Positions 16,626 through 25,895 are shown, counted from the stretch's first letter. The stretch: DNA of 64,000 nucleotides from Bradyrhizobium elkanii USDA 76 (GCF_023278185.1 NZ_CP066356.1:7556001-7620000), one strand, 5' to 3'. Translations and numbers: made by a program. Notes: a model not told the origin generated them from the letters alone.

Positions 16626-16641
16626 CGGCAAGCAATTTGCA
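16626..16641 (+). promoter_or_regulatory. Sigma-54 promoter of the plus-strand unknown gene
   Basis: CGGCAAGCAATTTGCA, GG-N10-GC with a perfect -12 TTGCA. It lies 59 bp upstream of the ATG at 16700 and 75 bp beyond the shared NifA site. Confidence 0.75.
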
Positions 16642-16699
16642 TTGCATCTCGCACCGACGCCGAAGCGTTGGTGAAACGCTTAGATCGAGGAACGTTCTA

Positions 16700-17290
16700 A
16701 TGACTGCAATCGAGAACACCGCACTCGGCAGACTTGAGAAGGAGGGTCGCCTGCTCAATGCCGTATTCAAAGGCGGGACCATTAAGCCTGGGCGGTTCGG
16801 CTTTCGCGGTGACGTCGCACTGAAATTCCAAACCCAGGTCGCGGACGAGAAGCGGCCGCCGGACTATTCGATCGAACAAGTTTTGACCATCGCCCATGAT
16901 GGAGAGCGAACCATTCCGGTGCTAGCCGGCTATCTGCATTCCTTCGCCTATCTTGCCGACGTTGCAGGCGTGCTGGACGGCGCGTTAAGCCCCGACGGCA
17001 GCTACTTCATGTTCTGCAACAACATAGATCTGCTGGCGAAATACCGAGTCAGGCTTGGCGATGCCACTTTCCACGTCCTTCCGTGCGACGAGTCCACAGT
17101 TTGGAAGGAGATGATGGACCTGGTCGGAATCAACAAGGACGACATCAAGAAGCTCGATTCAGGTGGCAAGCTGGATTACCTGCTCGATGCGGCAAAGAAT
17201 CTGGATCTGTCCTGTGATGAGATCTCGTACGAAGATGGGCTGAAGAGGATGGAACCCGTGAAGAATCGAAACGAAAATCGGCCGGTCTGA
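16700..17290 (+). CDS. NifA-regulated protein of unknown function
   Basis: A 196-residue protein that I do not recognise. It starts MTAIENTALGRLEKEGRL at ATG 16700; the longer frame from 16520 would overrun the promoter. It is soluble and mixed in charge. Features are a Gly-Lys loop (AVFKGGTIKPGRFGFRGDV), a central hydrophobic segment (VLAGYLHSFAYLADVAGVL) too polar for a membrane span, two central cysteines (MFCNN, VLPCDE) and an acidic, lysine-rich C-terminus. It is alone on the plus strand, divergent from hesB-nifS and convergent with the Rieske gene 9 bp away. The sigma-54 promoter with a NifA site indicates expression with nitrogenase. Confidence 0.8.
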   Translation: MTAIENTALGRLEKEGRLLNAVFKGGTIKPGRFGFRGDVALKFQTQVADEKRPPDYSIEQVLTIAHDGERTIPVLAGYLHSFAYLADVAGVLDGALSPDGSYFMFCNNIDLLAKYRVRLGDATFHVLPCDESTVWKEMMDLVGINKDDIKKLDSGGKLDYLLDAAKNLDLSCDEISYEDGLKRMEPVKNRNENRPV

Positions 17291-17299
17291 GCGCTGGCT

Positions 17300-17695
17300 T
17301 CATTCATCAAAAGGCGTATCGTCTTCGACAAGACGCACGCCGACGACACAGATATCACCATCCAGAACTGTCAAGGCGATCGGCGTGAGCGCTCTGCCCT
17401 TGCACGGACCTTCGACGCACCGGCCAGTGCCAAGTTCGAAGGTCGATCCGTGTTTACCGCACATCAGCCGGACGCCGTATGGATCGAGGAACTCGTTCCG
17501 CTCCCAGTCCAAATTAACGCCGTTGTGCGGGCATCTATTGAGATAACCGAGCACCGTCTTGCCCCAGCGCACCACAACGATAGACCACGGCCGCTGATTG
17601 CCGTCGTGATCGACGATCATAAGACGGAATCCCATGGCCCGGCGGCTTGGAATGTCGCTAAGACCGCAAATCGCGTAAATGGCGTCTGACTGCAT
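17300..17695 (-). CDS. Rieske-type [2Fe-2S] protein (second paralogue)
   Basis: A 131-residue small Rieske ferredoxin. The ligands are CPHNG near residue 58 and CGKHGSTFELGTG near residue 79, with the conserved GPCKGRALTPIALTVLDGDICVVGV strand pattern after them. The arrangement and C-terminal half match the protein at 7504-7962, but this copy lacks the long N-terminal cysteine segment. Such proteins can act as electron carriers to oxygenases or nitrogenase-related enzymes. It stands between nopP and the unknown plus-strand gene. A TGT-N10-ACA at 17737-17752 is too close to the start to drive a sigma-54 promoter. Confidence 0.83.
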   Translation of the reverse strand: MQSDAIYAICGLSDIPSRRAMGFRLMIVDHDGNQRPWSIVVVRWGKTVLGYLNRCPHNGVNLDWERNEFLDPYGVRLMCGKHGSTFELGTGRCVEGPCKGRALTPIALTVLDGDICVVGVRLVEDDTPFDE

Positions 17696-18201
17696 TCATT
17701 GCTCGTCGAATACGACGACACGCTTCATATCACCTGTGTCAACAATGCGACAACCGTAGGAGCTCGCCAGATTGGCTCCGCATTGTAGCACTCGAGACGT
17801 AAAAGCTCGCCTGTACAACAACTCACTCGCGTTGGTGCATGATGAGACGAATCCCGCGCAAGCATTGATCTTCTAGCCTTTCGAAGGTTCCGCTTTCGTC
17901 CACAGTCAGGCGAGTCGCATCGCACTGCGGAATGGTGTGGCTGTCTACGGTATGTGACGAAGCACACCGTCTCTTTGTATTCTCGATCTTCGCATGTGCA
18001 TAGATGTGCTTGCGTTTGCGGGCCTGCGCAGCTTGACTGATGAGAATGATGCATTTCAACCAAGACTGGCGAAAATGCAGGGACTGCTGAATGCTCCGCA
18101 GACGCCGCATTGACCGCCAGCTAACAACGCCGCACGCGTCGTTGCTGCAGTCGATCTAATAGCTCGCAGCGAGGCACGCCTTAAAGTCGGCGTGCCCGCT
18201 G
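17696..18201. other. Gene-poor stretch between the Rieske gene and the nopP hairpins
   Basis: Contains only overlapping short frames of unlikely composition, for example 17725-18063 on the minus strand. No RNA gene recognised. Confidence 0.45.
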
Positions 18202-18227
18202 TTGGCGGTAACCGCGGTCACCGCCAA
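18202..18227 (-). terminator. Near-perfect 26-bp palindrome downstream of nopP
   Basis: TTGGCGGT-AACCGCGGTC-ACCGCCAA: the two halves match except for one base pair, around a CCGCGG centre. On the minus strand it follows nopP by about 120 bp. It could be a terminator or a dyad operator; it lacks a good T-run. Confidence 0.45.
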
Positions 18228-18239
18228 AATCATCCTTGG

Positions 18240-18260
18240 GCGCACACCGGGAGCGTGCGC
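18240..18260 (-). terminator. Second hairpin downstream of nopP
   Basis: GCGCAC-N9-GTGCGC, a 6-bp stem lying between nopP and the larger palindrome. Together they may end the nopP transcript. Confidence 0.35.
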
Positions 18261-18344
18261 CTCATCAGGCCATAGCCTTCGCTGGCGCGCGCAATCCACG
18301 AAACGCCAGCCATTTCCTGCCGGCTCCCGCGACTTACAGCTGCT

Positions 18345-19196
18345 CTACTCTGTGTGCATCCCCGCAAGGGCGCGCTCCAAGTAGTAGTATGCTGTCGATT
18401 CATCTTCGTCAGAAGAGTCACACTGGCGAGGCGCTTGGGTAGCGCTATCACCATCCCCTGCCTTGGCGAGGTACTTTGTAGGCCTGCCTACTCGCTGCCA
18501 CTCGTCGTTCTCATTCTTGGTCCACACTTCCGGATGCTGGTGAGGATCAAGCACCCAGTGGTTTCGCCCCACGTGAACAAAACCCATTTCCACCAGGCGG
18601 GGTTCCATCCCGCCTAAGGCTGGTTTTGACAAGATCAGCGGCTCAGCGCCGTTGCGCGCATCAATTCTCAGTTGATGTTCCAGCAGAATATCGCCCGCAT
18701 TCTCGACCAGGGGATGTGTCACCCGAAGGTCTACCACAGACGTCAGATCGTTGCGGCCAAACTGGTTCCGGAAGGCGTCTCCTTTGATCCGAACCGGACC
18801 TCCCACTCTTAAGAGGCCGACCGTTTCGTCACCCAATTTATAGCTGAAAAATTTCGCTGGCCTGGACAGATCATCGTAGGTGTGGAGATAGCTTCCAGCG
18901 ACCGTTGCTGCGCGCTCAGCTTTCTTGGATACGAAATCCGAGTACTCTTCCCGGCTACTTGCGATGCTCTGGATATCAGAACCCAGAAATCTCCACAGTC
19001 CGTCATTGAAGGAAGAGCGATCGATCTCGGAAATGGGCGGATTGGATTCCAGAGAGTATCGCGCCGGCGACGCCCCACTTGAACCGACGCCTGCAACCAT
19101 TTCCGCAAAATGCGAGCTGTCCCCCGCCTCTCCCGCTTCATCAGCTTGGCTGGCGCCTGTGGACGGGCTCGATGAGCCAACGATTCTGCCATACAT
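18345..19196 (-). CDS. nopP: Type III secreted effector NopP
   Basis: A 283-residue protein that matches what I know of NopP, a type III effector of rhizobia that enters the host cell. In soybean bradyrhizobia it decides compatibility with Rj2 soybean, and in Sinorhizobium it is phosphorylated by plant kinases. The N-terminus MYGRIVGSSSPSTGAS is rich in Ser, Gly and Ala, as secretion signals are. There is no Sec signal and no membrane segment. The conserved core runs from about residue 60 to 235. A tts box lies 79-97 bp upstream. Its place between fdxB and the Rieske/nifS genes is the same as in B. diazoefficiens as I remember it. The C-terminal tail is acidic and serine-rich. Confidence 0.8.
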   Translation of the reverse strand: MYGRIVGSSSPSTGASQADEAGEAGDSSHFAEMVAGVGSSGASPARYSLESNPPISEIDRSSFNDGLWRFLGSDIQSIASSREEYSDFVSKKAERAATVAGSYLHTYDDLSRPAKFFSYKLGDETVGLLRVGGPVRIKGDAFRNQFGRNDLTSVVDLRVTHPLVENAGDILLEHQLRIDARNGAEPLILSKPALGGMEPRLVEMGFVHVGRNHWVLDPHQHPEVWTKNENDEWQRVGRPTKYLAKAGDGDSATQAPRQCDSSDEDESTAYYYLERALAGMHTE

Positions 19197-19264
19197 CAGA
19201 TCGCTCTCCTATCGGCAAATTTGCACGCTGTTGAGCTCGTGCCGCGCAAGCTCTGCCGACTAGA

Positions 19265-19295
19265 ATACACAGCCTAGCTTACCGCAAGCTGACCC
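19265..19295 (-). promoter_or_regulatory. tts box (TtsI binding site) of nopP
   Basis: The minus strand reads GTCAGCTTGCGGTAAGCTA from 19293 to 19275, which matches the tts-box core GTCAGCTT-NTCG-AAAGCTA with a change in the centre. The 3' part (to about 19265) fits less well. It is 79-97 bp from the nopP ATG, so TtsI probably activates nopP together with the type III secretion genes. Confidence 0.8.
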
Positions 19296-19794
19296 AGATA
19301 GCGCAAAGCCTCTGTCCGCCTCGCACGCTACGACCAGGCGCTCCGCGCGCATTCGCGCCGCACGCGCTACTCATCGAATTGCATTCGGTGAGTGCACATT
19401 ACGTCACATTGACGATGGTCCATCCCTCAAGGACTGGCCACTCATCGCCACACGCACGATCGCCTTTCATTAGAGCACTTGCAGGCTGGGGGTTTGATCA
19501 GATACTTGAACAAATGCACACGTCTATCGAGGACCGGCCCGCCCTTACGCTCTCGTTTTCCAGTTCTGTGCGTTTTAGTCGTGTGCTGCCGATATCGACC
19601 ATTTCGTGACGCGCTGTTGCGCTGTCCCCGCCGTTCGGTGCAGCGGCATCGTCGGGCCGCGGCAGGTCGTCTAGACCATCGAGACTATCAGCGCAGGCCG
19701 GCCTGATCTTCACGCCCGTGTTGCACGCGACCAGCAATGGCTCTCGCCCGCTACATGCCGCACGCCTGCCGTAGGGACAGACCCGGCCTTCGGC
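19296..19794. other. Intergenic stretch between nopP and fdxB
   Basis: No gene that I can support. A TTG-initiated minus-strand frame at 19498-19737 is the best small candidate but has no recognisable features. Confidence 0.4.
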
Positions 19795-20094
19795 TTACGC
19801 AGCTTCGGTTGCGGCTGATCCGTGGGTCTGACAACTGGCCGGGCAAACTCTGGCGCAGGCTCCGCAGCCGATGCAGGCGCCCTGATCATTCAAAACCATG
19901 ATCTTCTTTTCAATTTCATCGTCATCGTCATTGTCGAGGTCGACAAGTTCGCCACTTTCGTTGATCCCCCTCAACGTCATGACATCTCGACCGCACACCT
20001 TGAAACACCGGCCACAGCCGATGCACTTGTTGGCATCTATCGAAATCAAGTAGTCCGGCGTCCAGTCGCGGCCATCACGCGTTGCAAATGACAT
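19795..20094 (-). CDS. fdxB: Nif-specific ferredoxin III, 2x[4Fe-4S]
   Basis: A 99-residue ferredoxin of the nif-specific FdxB type. The first cluster motif CIGCGRCFKVC is near residue 24 and the second CIGCGACARVC near residue 74. They are separated by an acidic insert (ELVDLDNDDDDEIEKK) typical of this family. It is the last gene of the nifDKENX operon, 13 bp after the DUF683 gene. A role as electron donor for cofactor synthesis or nitrogenase is inferred from the family. Confidence 0.93.
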   Translation of the reverse strand: MSFATRDGRDWTPDYLISIDANKCIGCGRCFKVCGRDVMTLRGINESGELVDLDNDDDDEIEKKIMVLNDQGACIGCGACARVCPASCQTHGSAATEAA

Positions 20095-20107
20095 GAATCG
20101 GCCTCCT

Positions 20108-20308
20108 CTAATTAACTTCCAGCGCCTTCAAATCATGGCTCTTGCGTTCGAGTTCGGCATAGGCATCATGCGCCTTCTGCGCCACCACCATGATCGATGT
20201 CCAGTTGATGGGAAGTTCTTCCGAGAGGTCGTGCAGATCCATTTTGGCTTGGAGCGCTTTGGCCGAAAGTTTCTTTAGCTCCGCCTTCAGTAGTTCACGA
20301 TCGCTCAT
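20108..20308 (-). CDS. Small DUF683 (CCE_0567-type) NifX-associated protein
   Basis: A 66-residue helical-hairpin protein starting MSDRELLKAELKKLSAKALQ at ATG 20308. The pattern LHDLSEELPINWTSIMVVAQKAHDAY is that of the DUF683 family, encoded next to nifX and the DUF269 gene in diazotrophs. A cyanobacterial member (CCE_0567) binds metal as a helical bundle; the role in nitrogen fixation is unknown. It lies 8 bp after the DUF269 gene. Confidence 0.9.
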   Translation of the reverse strand: MSDRELLKAELKKLSAKALQAKMDLHDLSEELPINWTSIMVVAQKAHDAYAELERKSHDLKALEVN

Positions 20309-20316
20309 GAATGCCC

Positions 20317-20787
20317 TCAATAGTTTGCCACGTCCGGAAATTTCCGAATCAAGTCAATTCCGGCCCCGACATATTTGTCACCCTCCTGCGCGAGCTTTGC
20401 GAGGTTATCGAAGCCGAAGCGATGCATATCGCGCAGCTGCCTGTTCACGGCGATCAGCCGCCCCCCGATCAGCACCATGCGGCCAAAACCTTCATGGTGC
20501 ATCTTCAGCATCGGCTGGATCATCACGCCGGTAGCTCTCTCGATCGAGAGTGCGACTGCATTGAAGAACAGCTCCAGCCGCCACAGCGTGTCGGGATCAG
20601 GATCGCCGACAATCGGCAGTGCCCGTCGCTTCTCCTTGTCCAAGATATAGGGTTCAAGCAGCTCGAAATCGCTCTTGGCCTCCCAGGCTCCGTTGGTATC
20701 CTGAGCACGCCATATCTTGACCAGTTCCTTGAGGAACGGGGAATCGAGGGCGTCGCCCTGCTGCGCCATTTCTGTGGCCTCGGTCAT
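20317..20787 (-). CDS. NifX-associated protein (DUF269)
   Basis: A 156-residue DUF269 protein. Diagnostic segments are [19 protein letters not shown] near residue 18, [21 protein letters not shown] near residue 47 and [27 protein letters not shown] near residue 100. Members always sit after nifX and are thought to help FeMo-co trafficking, but no activity has been established. It is 6 bp after nifX. Confidence 0.93.
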   Translation of the reverse strand: MTEATEMAQQGDALDSPFLKELVKIWRAQDTNGAWEAKSDFELLEPYILDKEKRRALPIVGDPDPDTLWRLELFFNAVALSIERATGVMIQPMLKMHHEGFGRMVLIGGRLIAVNRQLRDMHRFGFDNLAKLAQEGDKYVGAGIDLIRKFPDVANY

Positions 20788-20793
20788 CTCACC

Positions 20794-21189
20794 TCATTCG
20801 TCGAACTCGAATGTGCGCCGTTGGTCCTTCGCCAAGGCCTTGCGTAGCCACGGCGGCGGCGTGCCCTTCAATACGCGCTCGAGCTTTTCGAGCAGCGCCA
20901 GGATGTTCTCTGGCTTATTCACCTTGATAGGATGGATGTTGTTGGCCACCACCCGCGCAGCACCGGCACCGCCGATGGCGGCAACATACAGGATTGCACA
21001 ATCCTTGATTGCCTCGATCTTCGGCGCCAGCTTATCGTCGTCACCGTCTTCCTTGAGATCTCCCTCGAACTCAACCGCTTTGAGAAACACGTGCCCGTTT
21101 GGCGCGACATCGTAGATAGCGATATTCTTTGCCCACCCAAAATGGGCATCGACGCGTCTTAGGTCTTGCGTGGCGAATGCGACCTTCAT
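20794..21189 (-). CDS. nifX: FeMo-co carrier protein NifX
   Basis: A 131-residue NifX, which binds NifB-co and the VK-cluster and passes them between NifB and NifEN. The fold marker RVDAHFGWAKNIAIYDV at residues 13-29 carries the conserved His-Phe-Gly. The IGGAGAARVVANNIHPIKV strand-turn follows near residue 74. The ATG overlaps the nifN stop (ATGA). Confidence 0.95.
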   Translation of the reverse strand: MKVAFATQDLRRVDAHFGWAKNIAIYDVAPNGHVFLKAVEFEGDLKEDGDDDKLAPKIEAIKDCAILYVAAIGGAGAARVVANNIHPIKVNKPENILALLEKLERVLKGTPPPWLRKALAKDQRRTFEFDE

Positions 21190-22586
21190 GCAGTCGACCT
21201 CTCAGCTGCGCTGCGGTGGCCCGACGTTAGCGGCAGTGCCGCCAAAGGCCTCCATCTATCGGGCGTCGGCTGATGATTCTCCTCGCGGTCCGCGATCACA
21301 AGATTGGCGATATCAAAGATCAGAGCGCGCGTACCACGATAACCGACGGATAGCTGGTGCCCTGCACCAAGCCGATCGAACATCGGAAAACCGGCTCGAT
21401 AGAACGGGATTTTCAGCCGAGCCGCCGCTTGCCTGCCATGCGAATGCGTGATCAGCAGGTCGCAATGCTTTGTTCTGGCTAGCTCTTCCAGATCCTCAAG
21501 ATCGCCGATCAGCACCTCCTTGGTCTTGATCCGCTCGATCACCGCCGACTGCGTGGTCGTCACCGCCGCGCTCACCTGCGCGCCCATCTCGTGCAGCATA
21601 CTGGACAGGTCGAACAGCAGGTCTGGCTCGGCCGCGATTGCAAGTTTGCGACCACCAATATGGAAGTGCGCGTCCAGCATTGCGTCGGTGAGCTGGCCGC
21701 GCTGGCGCCGATATTTCGATGGCACGGGGCGGCCGCTGATCTCGCTCAGAAAAGTCACGAATTCGTCGTTCGGACCGAGACCGCATAACCGTTCGAACAG
21801 GCGAAATGGCACGCCGGTCCTGGCCTGCATGACCTCTGCTGCTCGCCGCATCTGCCCGCCTATCGCGATAGTCCACCCTGCGCGGCCCATGCTCGCGATT
21901 TCGTCCACGCCGATGCCGCCGATGGTCGTTGGGGTAAAGTCATCAGGGATATGCCCGTCGAGCGACCCCGCCAGATCAGGCAGGAAGGACGGCCGCAACC
22001 CAAAATCCTCCAGGATGGCACGAAGTTCATCAAGATCACCCGGCGTGAGGTGGCATCCTGGAAGAACATTCACCCTCGATGGATCGCGCAGGCCATTGAC
22101 GTTTGGCCCTTCCACCAGCAACTCCACAATGCTCGCCACGGCCTTCTCCCAGCCGTCCTGGAACGCCCCCTTGAAATCAGGCGTCGAGACATAAACCAGC
22201 GGTAATTTCGCAAGCTGCGGATGCTTGTCCCGGATCAGCTTGAGGTAGGCATCGACATCGTCTCCATTGGTCTCGGTGACACCGGTCGAGCAGATTCCGA
22301 TGATCTTTGGCTTGGTACGATTGTAGATATTGAGTATCGCCTGCTCGAGATTCTCATAGCCGCCGAGCACGGTCGCGACCTCGCTCATCGCAGTGGTCTG
22401 CAGCGGTACAGCCTCCTTGAAATGCCGCACAAAGAGGGTGAGCCCGAAGGAGGTGCAACCTTGTGAGCCGTGCAAAAGCGGCATCGCCCCGCTTAGCCCC
22501 ATGAACGCAAATGCGCCGCCGATCGGCTGGCTCATCTTCAACGGGTTAACCGCGCATGCTTTTGTCGGCAACGTCGCGATGGCCAT
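21186..22586 (-). CDS. nifN: Nitrogenase cofactor scaffold NifN
   Basis: NifN pairs with NifE to form the NifEN scaffold on which NifB-co is converted to FeMo-co. The 466-residue protein resembles NifK. Markers are CAVNPLKMSQPIGGAFAFMGL near residue 11, the cluster-ligand-like HGSQGCTSFG near residue 39, and STGVTETNGDD near residue 100. The C-terminal domain has GFPMFDRLGAGHQLSVGYRG. It lies 9 bp after nifE and is followed by overlapping nifX. Confidence 0.96.
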   Translation of the reverse strand: MAIATLPTKACAVNPLKMSQPIGGAFAFMGLSGAMPLLHGSQGCTSFGLTLFVRHFKEAVPLQTTAMSEVATVLGGYENLEQAILNIYNRTKPKIIGICSTGVTETNGDDVDAYLKLIRDKHPQLAKLPLVYVSTPDFKGAFQDGWEKAVASIVELLVEGPNVNGLRDPSRVNVLPGCHLTPGDLDELRAILEDFGLRPSFLPDLAGSLDGHIPDDFTPTTIGGIGVDEIASMGRAGWTIAIGGQMRRAAEVMQARTGVPFRLFERLCGLGPNDEFVTFLSEISGRPVPSKYRRQRGQLTDAMLDAHFHIGGRKLAIAAEPDLLFDLSSMLHEMGAQVSAAVTTTQSAVIERIKTKEVLIGDLEDLEELARTKHCDLLITHSHGRQAAARLKIPFYRAGFPMFDRLGAGHQLSVGYRGTRALIFDIANLVIADREENHQPTPDRWRPLAALPLTSGHRSAAERSTA

Positions 22587-22595
22587 GACACCTTC

Positions 22596-24242
22596 CTATT
22601 CGGCGGCCTGCAGCCCGGCGCGCGGCGCGGACGCCAGGACGTCCTCGATGCGTCGCTTGCAGCAGCCACCGACGGCATTGGTGTGATTTCTGACTGCCTC
22701 GACGCTCCTCAGGCCATGCGCGTAGATCGCATCTTCGATCGTGCCGAGATCGACCGTGTTACAGGAGCAGATCTTTCTCGCTCGCCGCGCCGCTTCGGCG
22801 AGCGCCGGATCGCGCGCGATCGCCGCCACCGGCGATTGCATCTGCAACATCGCGTTGGCCAAAGCCTCCCATGGCGCCGGTCGACGTAGCTGGTCCCACA
22901 TCGGGTTAGAGAGCGACTTAGCGATCTCCTCCACCAGCTTGACCATTCCGACATAACCCATATAGGCGTGGCAACGCTCCTGGTTGACATCGAGCCAAGG
23001 CATCGCCGCCTTCAATGCAACGAACTGCGATTTGCCGCCCGAGAGCATGATGTCCGCCTTGGCGTCCTTCAGCATTCTGTACATTTCGCGCGGCGTCATA
23101 TCCTCGATCATGTGGGCATCTTGCCCCATGAGCAGCTTGATGCGTTCCTTGTCCTCCCTCGTCGACTTCTTCACACTGGTTCCGACCATTTCAAGGCCGG
23201 CTTCCTGTAGCGCCGCAACGACCGACCATGACTTGACGCCGCCGGTAATCAATAAAGCCTTCTTGCCTTTGAATCGTGGCTTGTACGGCTCGATCGCAGC
23301 CCACGCTCTCGCCTCCTCGCGTGCGATCACCGCTTCGGTGCGCCCGAGCAGCTCTTGCGGCGCGCCACGTTCAACCAATAAGCGGGCAATCTGGCGCAGC
23401 GAATAGCTCGAATCCTGAATACCGTAGAATGACCCTTCGAAGAACGGGATCCCGTAGCGTTCCTCCATCTTGCGTGCGACGTTGACCATGGCCTTCGAGC
23501 ACACCAGCATCGCTGCCCGTGCGCGATGGGATGAAGCGACTTCGCGATATTTGCCATCGCCCGAGATGCAAGACAGAATCCGGATGCCAAGCTCTTCGAA
23601 CAACGGCTTTACCTGCCAGAGCTCTCCCGAGAGATTAAATTCTCCGATCAGGTTTACATCGTACGGCGTGGCGTAGTCCGGCTCCTGCGTTCCGATTACA
23701 TAGTCGAGCAAGGCCTCGCCGGCGAGCTTGTTACCGAGGTTCTTGGAACCAACGAACCCCGGGGAATTGATCGGAATCACCGGCTTGCCGAACCTTTGAG
23801 ACGCCGCCTTGCAGACCGCGTTGATATCGTCGCCGATCATGGCCGGGATGCAGGTCTGATAGACGAAGATTGCGGGCGGGTCGCGCTTGTCGATGATCTC
23901 TTTGATCGCTTTGCAGAGCCGCTTCTCGCCCCCAAATACGATATCGGTTTCGCTCATATCGGTTGTGAATGCCGTGCGCCACAGACTAGAGCCGGAGGAC
24001 GCCGCGCCGCGATTGTCCCAAGAATTGCCTTCGCATGCGATCGGACCATGCACGAGGTGAGCGACGTCGGTAAAGGGCTGCAGCGCAATCTTGGCGCCGT
24101 CGAAGGCACACCCGCCCGCAGCGCCGCCCGGCTGCAGTTGCTTGGTGCAACCCTTCTTGCGCTCAGCCTCCGACTTATTGCCATTCTTGGCGCAGCCCGG
24201 CTCGCTGAAGATATCCTGGACCGTGGCCGCTAGCGAACTCAT
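22596..24242 (-). CDS. nifE: Nitrogenase cofactor scaffold NifE
   Basis: The partner of NifN in the NifEN scaffold. From ATG 24242 the protein is 548 residues, starts MSSLAATVQDIFSEPGCAKNGN and has AGGA upstream; the 5' extension to 24329 overlaps nifK and was not used. NifD-like features are GGCAFDGAKIALQPF, VHGPIACEGNSWDNRG near residue 65 and QTCIPAMIGDD near residue 130. The C-terminus extends about 70-100 residues beyond many NifE proteins. It contains CSCNTVDLGTIEDAI and CCKRRIED, which resembles a BFD-like [2Fe-2S] domain (four cysteines), as known for Bradyrhizobium NifE. Confidence 0.95.
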   Translation of the reverse strand: MSSLAATVQDIFSEPGCAKNGNKSEAERKKGCTKQLQPGGAAGGCAFDGAKIALQPFTDVAHLVHGPIACEGNSWDNRGAASSGSSLWRTAFTTDMSETDIVFGGEKRLCKAIKEIIDKRDPPAIFVYQTCIPAMIGDDINAVCKAASQRFGKPVIPINSPGFVGSKNLGNKLAGEALLDYVIGTQEPDYATPYDVNLIGEFNLSGELWQVKPLFEELGIRILSCISGDGKYREVASSHRARAAMLVCSKAMVNVARKMEERYGIPFFEGSFYGIQDSSYSLRQIARLLVERGAPQELLGRTEAVIAREEARAWAAIEPYKPRFKGKKALLITGGVKSWSVVAALQEAGLEMVGTSVKKSTREDKERIKLLMGQDAHMIEDMTPREMYRMLKDAKADIMLSGGKSQFVALKAAMPWLDVNQERCHAYMGYVGMVKLVEEIAKSLSNPMWDQLRRPAPWEALANAMLQMQSPVAAIARDPALAEAARRARKICSCNTVDLGTIEDAIYAHGLRSVEAVRNHTNAVGGCCKRRIEDVLASAPRAGLQAAE

Positions 24243-24338
24243 CAGCTTTTTCCTCTCTGCGAAAGCAACTCTCTGCCGACCATCTTGCACGCGCGCCATC
24301 GGCGAGTGTTCCGGCGATGGCACGCGCACTCTCCGCCA

Positions 24339-25895
24339 TCAACGAATGATGTCGAAGCTATAGTCAGTCTTGCCAAGAACATTGGTCTTCTTGTCGATTT
24401 CGTCGAAGATCTTGTCGAGGATCTTCACCAGTACATTCAGGCCGCCCTGATAGCCCCACACGGGGGAGCGGTGATGGTGATGCCGATCAAAAATTGGAAA
24501 CCCGATGCGGATTAGTGGCGTTCCCGTGTCCCGTTCCAGGTACTTGCCGTGTGTATTGCCAATCAGAAAGTCAACCGGCTCCGTGAACAAGAGCGAGCGC
24601 ATGTGCCAGAGGTCCCGCCCCGGATAGGCTTGGCAGGCCTGACCAAATGGCGAGCTTGCAAACAGCGCCTGCATTTTTTCCTGCCACGCCTTGTTGCCAT
24701 TGGTGGACAGCACATGGGTCGGTTCGGCGCCGAGTTCGAGCAGAAAGGCAGCCAACCCATAGCAGAGATCAGGATCGCCATAGATCGCGAACTTCTTGCC
24801 ATGGATATGCGCGCTGGAGTCCGCGATGGCATCAACCAAGCGGCCACGCTCTCGCGCGAGCTCCTCCGGAATCTCCTTGCCGCTGATGCGTGATAACGCC
24901 ACGAGAAAATCATCTGTTGCGGACACACCGACCGGGTAATTGAAAGACACGACGTCCTGGCCATGCTCGGACACGAACGGCAGCGTTTTTTCCGTACACC
25001 ATTGCTGCATGGAGATTGTCGCCTTGGCGTGAATCGCGTTCGCCGCGTCTTCCAGCGTGGTGCCGCCGTCATACATCCGGAACTCGCCGTCGGTCGGGGT
25101 ATCGAAGACTTCAGAGTTATCGGCGAGAATCGTATGTTCGATGCCCATCAATGCCAAGATTCGCTTGATCTCGCGAAGATTTCCAACGGTATTGCCATCA
25201 AAGCCGCCGATGATGTTGATTGCCTCATTTGGCTTGCGCTCCAGCTTCGGCGCCGTTCCGGCCTTGCCGTCCCAAAAATGCTCGAGAATGCCCTTGAGTG
25301 CGTTGTCGTAGCCCGTGACGTGGCTGCCGACGAACGCCGGCGTATGTGCGAACGGCACGTCGAACTCTGCCGGAACCGAGCCTTTTTCCTTCGACGTCTT
25401 GATGAAGGCGTTGAGGTCATCGCCGATTACCTCAGCCATGCAGGTCGTCGAGACCGCAATCATCTTGGGTTTGTACATGTTATAGCTGTTGGCGAGGCCG
25501 TCGATCATATTGTTCAGCCCCCCGAACACAGCGGCGTCTTCCGTCATCGACGAAGACACGCAGGAGCTCGGCTCCTTAAAGTGCCGCGACAGATGGCTGC
25601 GGTAATAGGCCACGCAGCCTTGCGAGCCATGGACGAAGGGCAGCGTGCCCTCAAAACCGACTGAGACGAAAACGGCGCCAAGCGGCTGGCAGGCTTTGGC
25701 CGGATTTACCGCAAGCGCCTCCCGCGCGAAATTCTTTTCGCGATATTCGGGGGTTTTCGTCCATTCCTTGATACGTTCGACCTCGGCAGGATCGCGGGGA
25801 TTTTCGAACAACTTCTTGTCGGCCAGCATTTGTTGGTATTCTGGACCGCGGAACAGTTCGAGATGATCGAGCACATGTTCTGCACTCTGCGCCAT
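24339..25895 (-). CDS. nifK: Nitrogenase molybdenum-iron protein beta chain
   Basis: NifK forms with NifD the alpha2beta2 dinitrogenase and shares the P-cluster. The 518-residue protein starts [20 protein letters not shown] at ATG 25895, with AAGGA upstream. The three P-cluster cysteines are in [27 protein letters not shown] and [11 protein letters not shown]. The C-terminal part has [21 protein letters not shown]. It lies 87 bp after nifD in the same operon. Confidence 0.98.
   Translation of the reverse strand: MAQSAEHVLDHLELFRGPEYQQMLADKKLFENPRDPAEVERIKEWTKTPEYREKNFAREALAVNPAKACQPLGAVFVSVGFEGTLPFVHGSQGCVAYYRSHLSRHFKEPSSCVSSSMTEDAAVFGGLNNMIDGLANSYNMYKPKMIAVSTTCMAEVIGDDLNAFIKTSKEKGSVPAEFDVPFAHTPAFVGSHVTGYDNALKGILEHFWDGKAGTAPKLERKPNEAINIIGGFDGNTVGNLREIKRILALMGIEHTILADNSEVFDTPTDGEFRMYDGGTTLEDAANAIHAKATISMQQWCTEKTLPFVSEHGQDVVSFNYPVGVSATDDFLVALSRISGKEIPEELARERGRLVDAIADSSAHIHGKKFAIYGDPDLCYGLAAFLLELGAEPTHVLSTNGNKAWQEKMQALFASSPFGQACQAYPGRDLWHMRSLLFTEPVDFLIGNTHGKYLERDTGTPLIRIGFPIFDRHHHHRSPVWGYQGGLNVLVKILDKIFDEIDKKTNVLGKTDYSFDIIR

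Noticed and set aside
17737-17752. TGT-N10-ACA in front of the second Rieske gene
   Set aside because: It is only 42-57 bp from the ATG with no GG-N10-GC element in between; sites with six fixed bases are expected by chance about 16 times in 64 kb.
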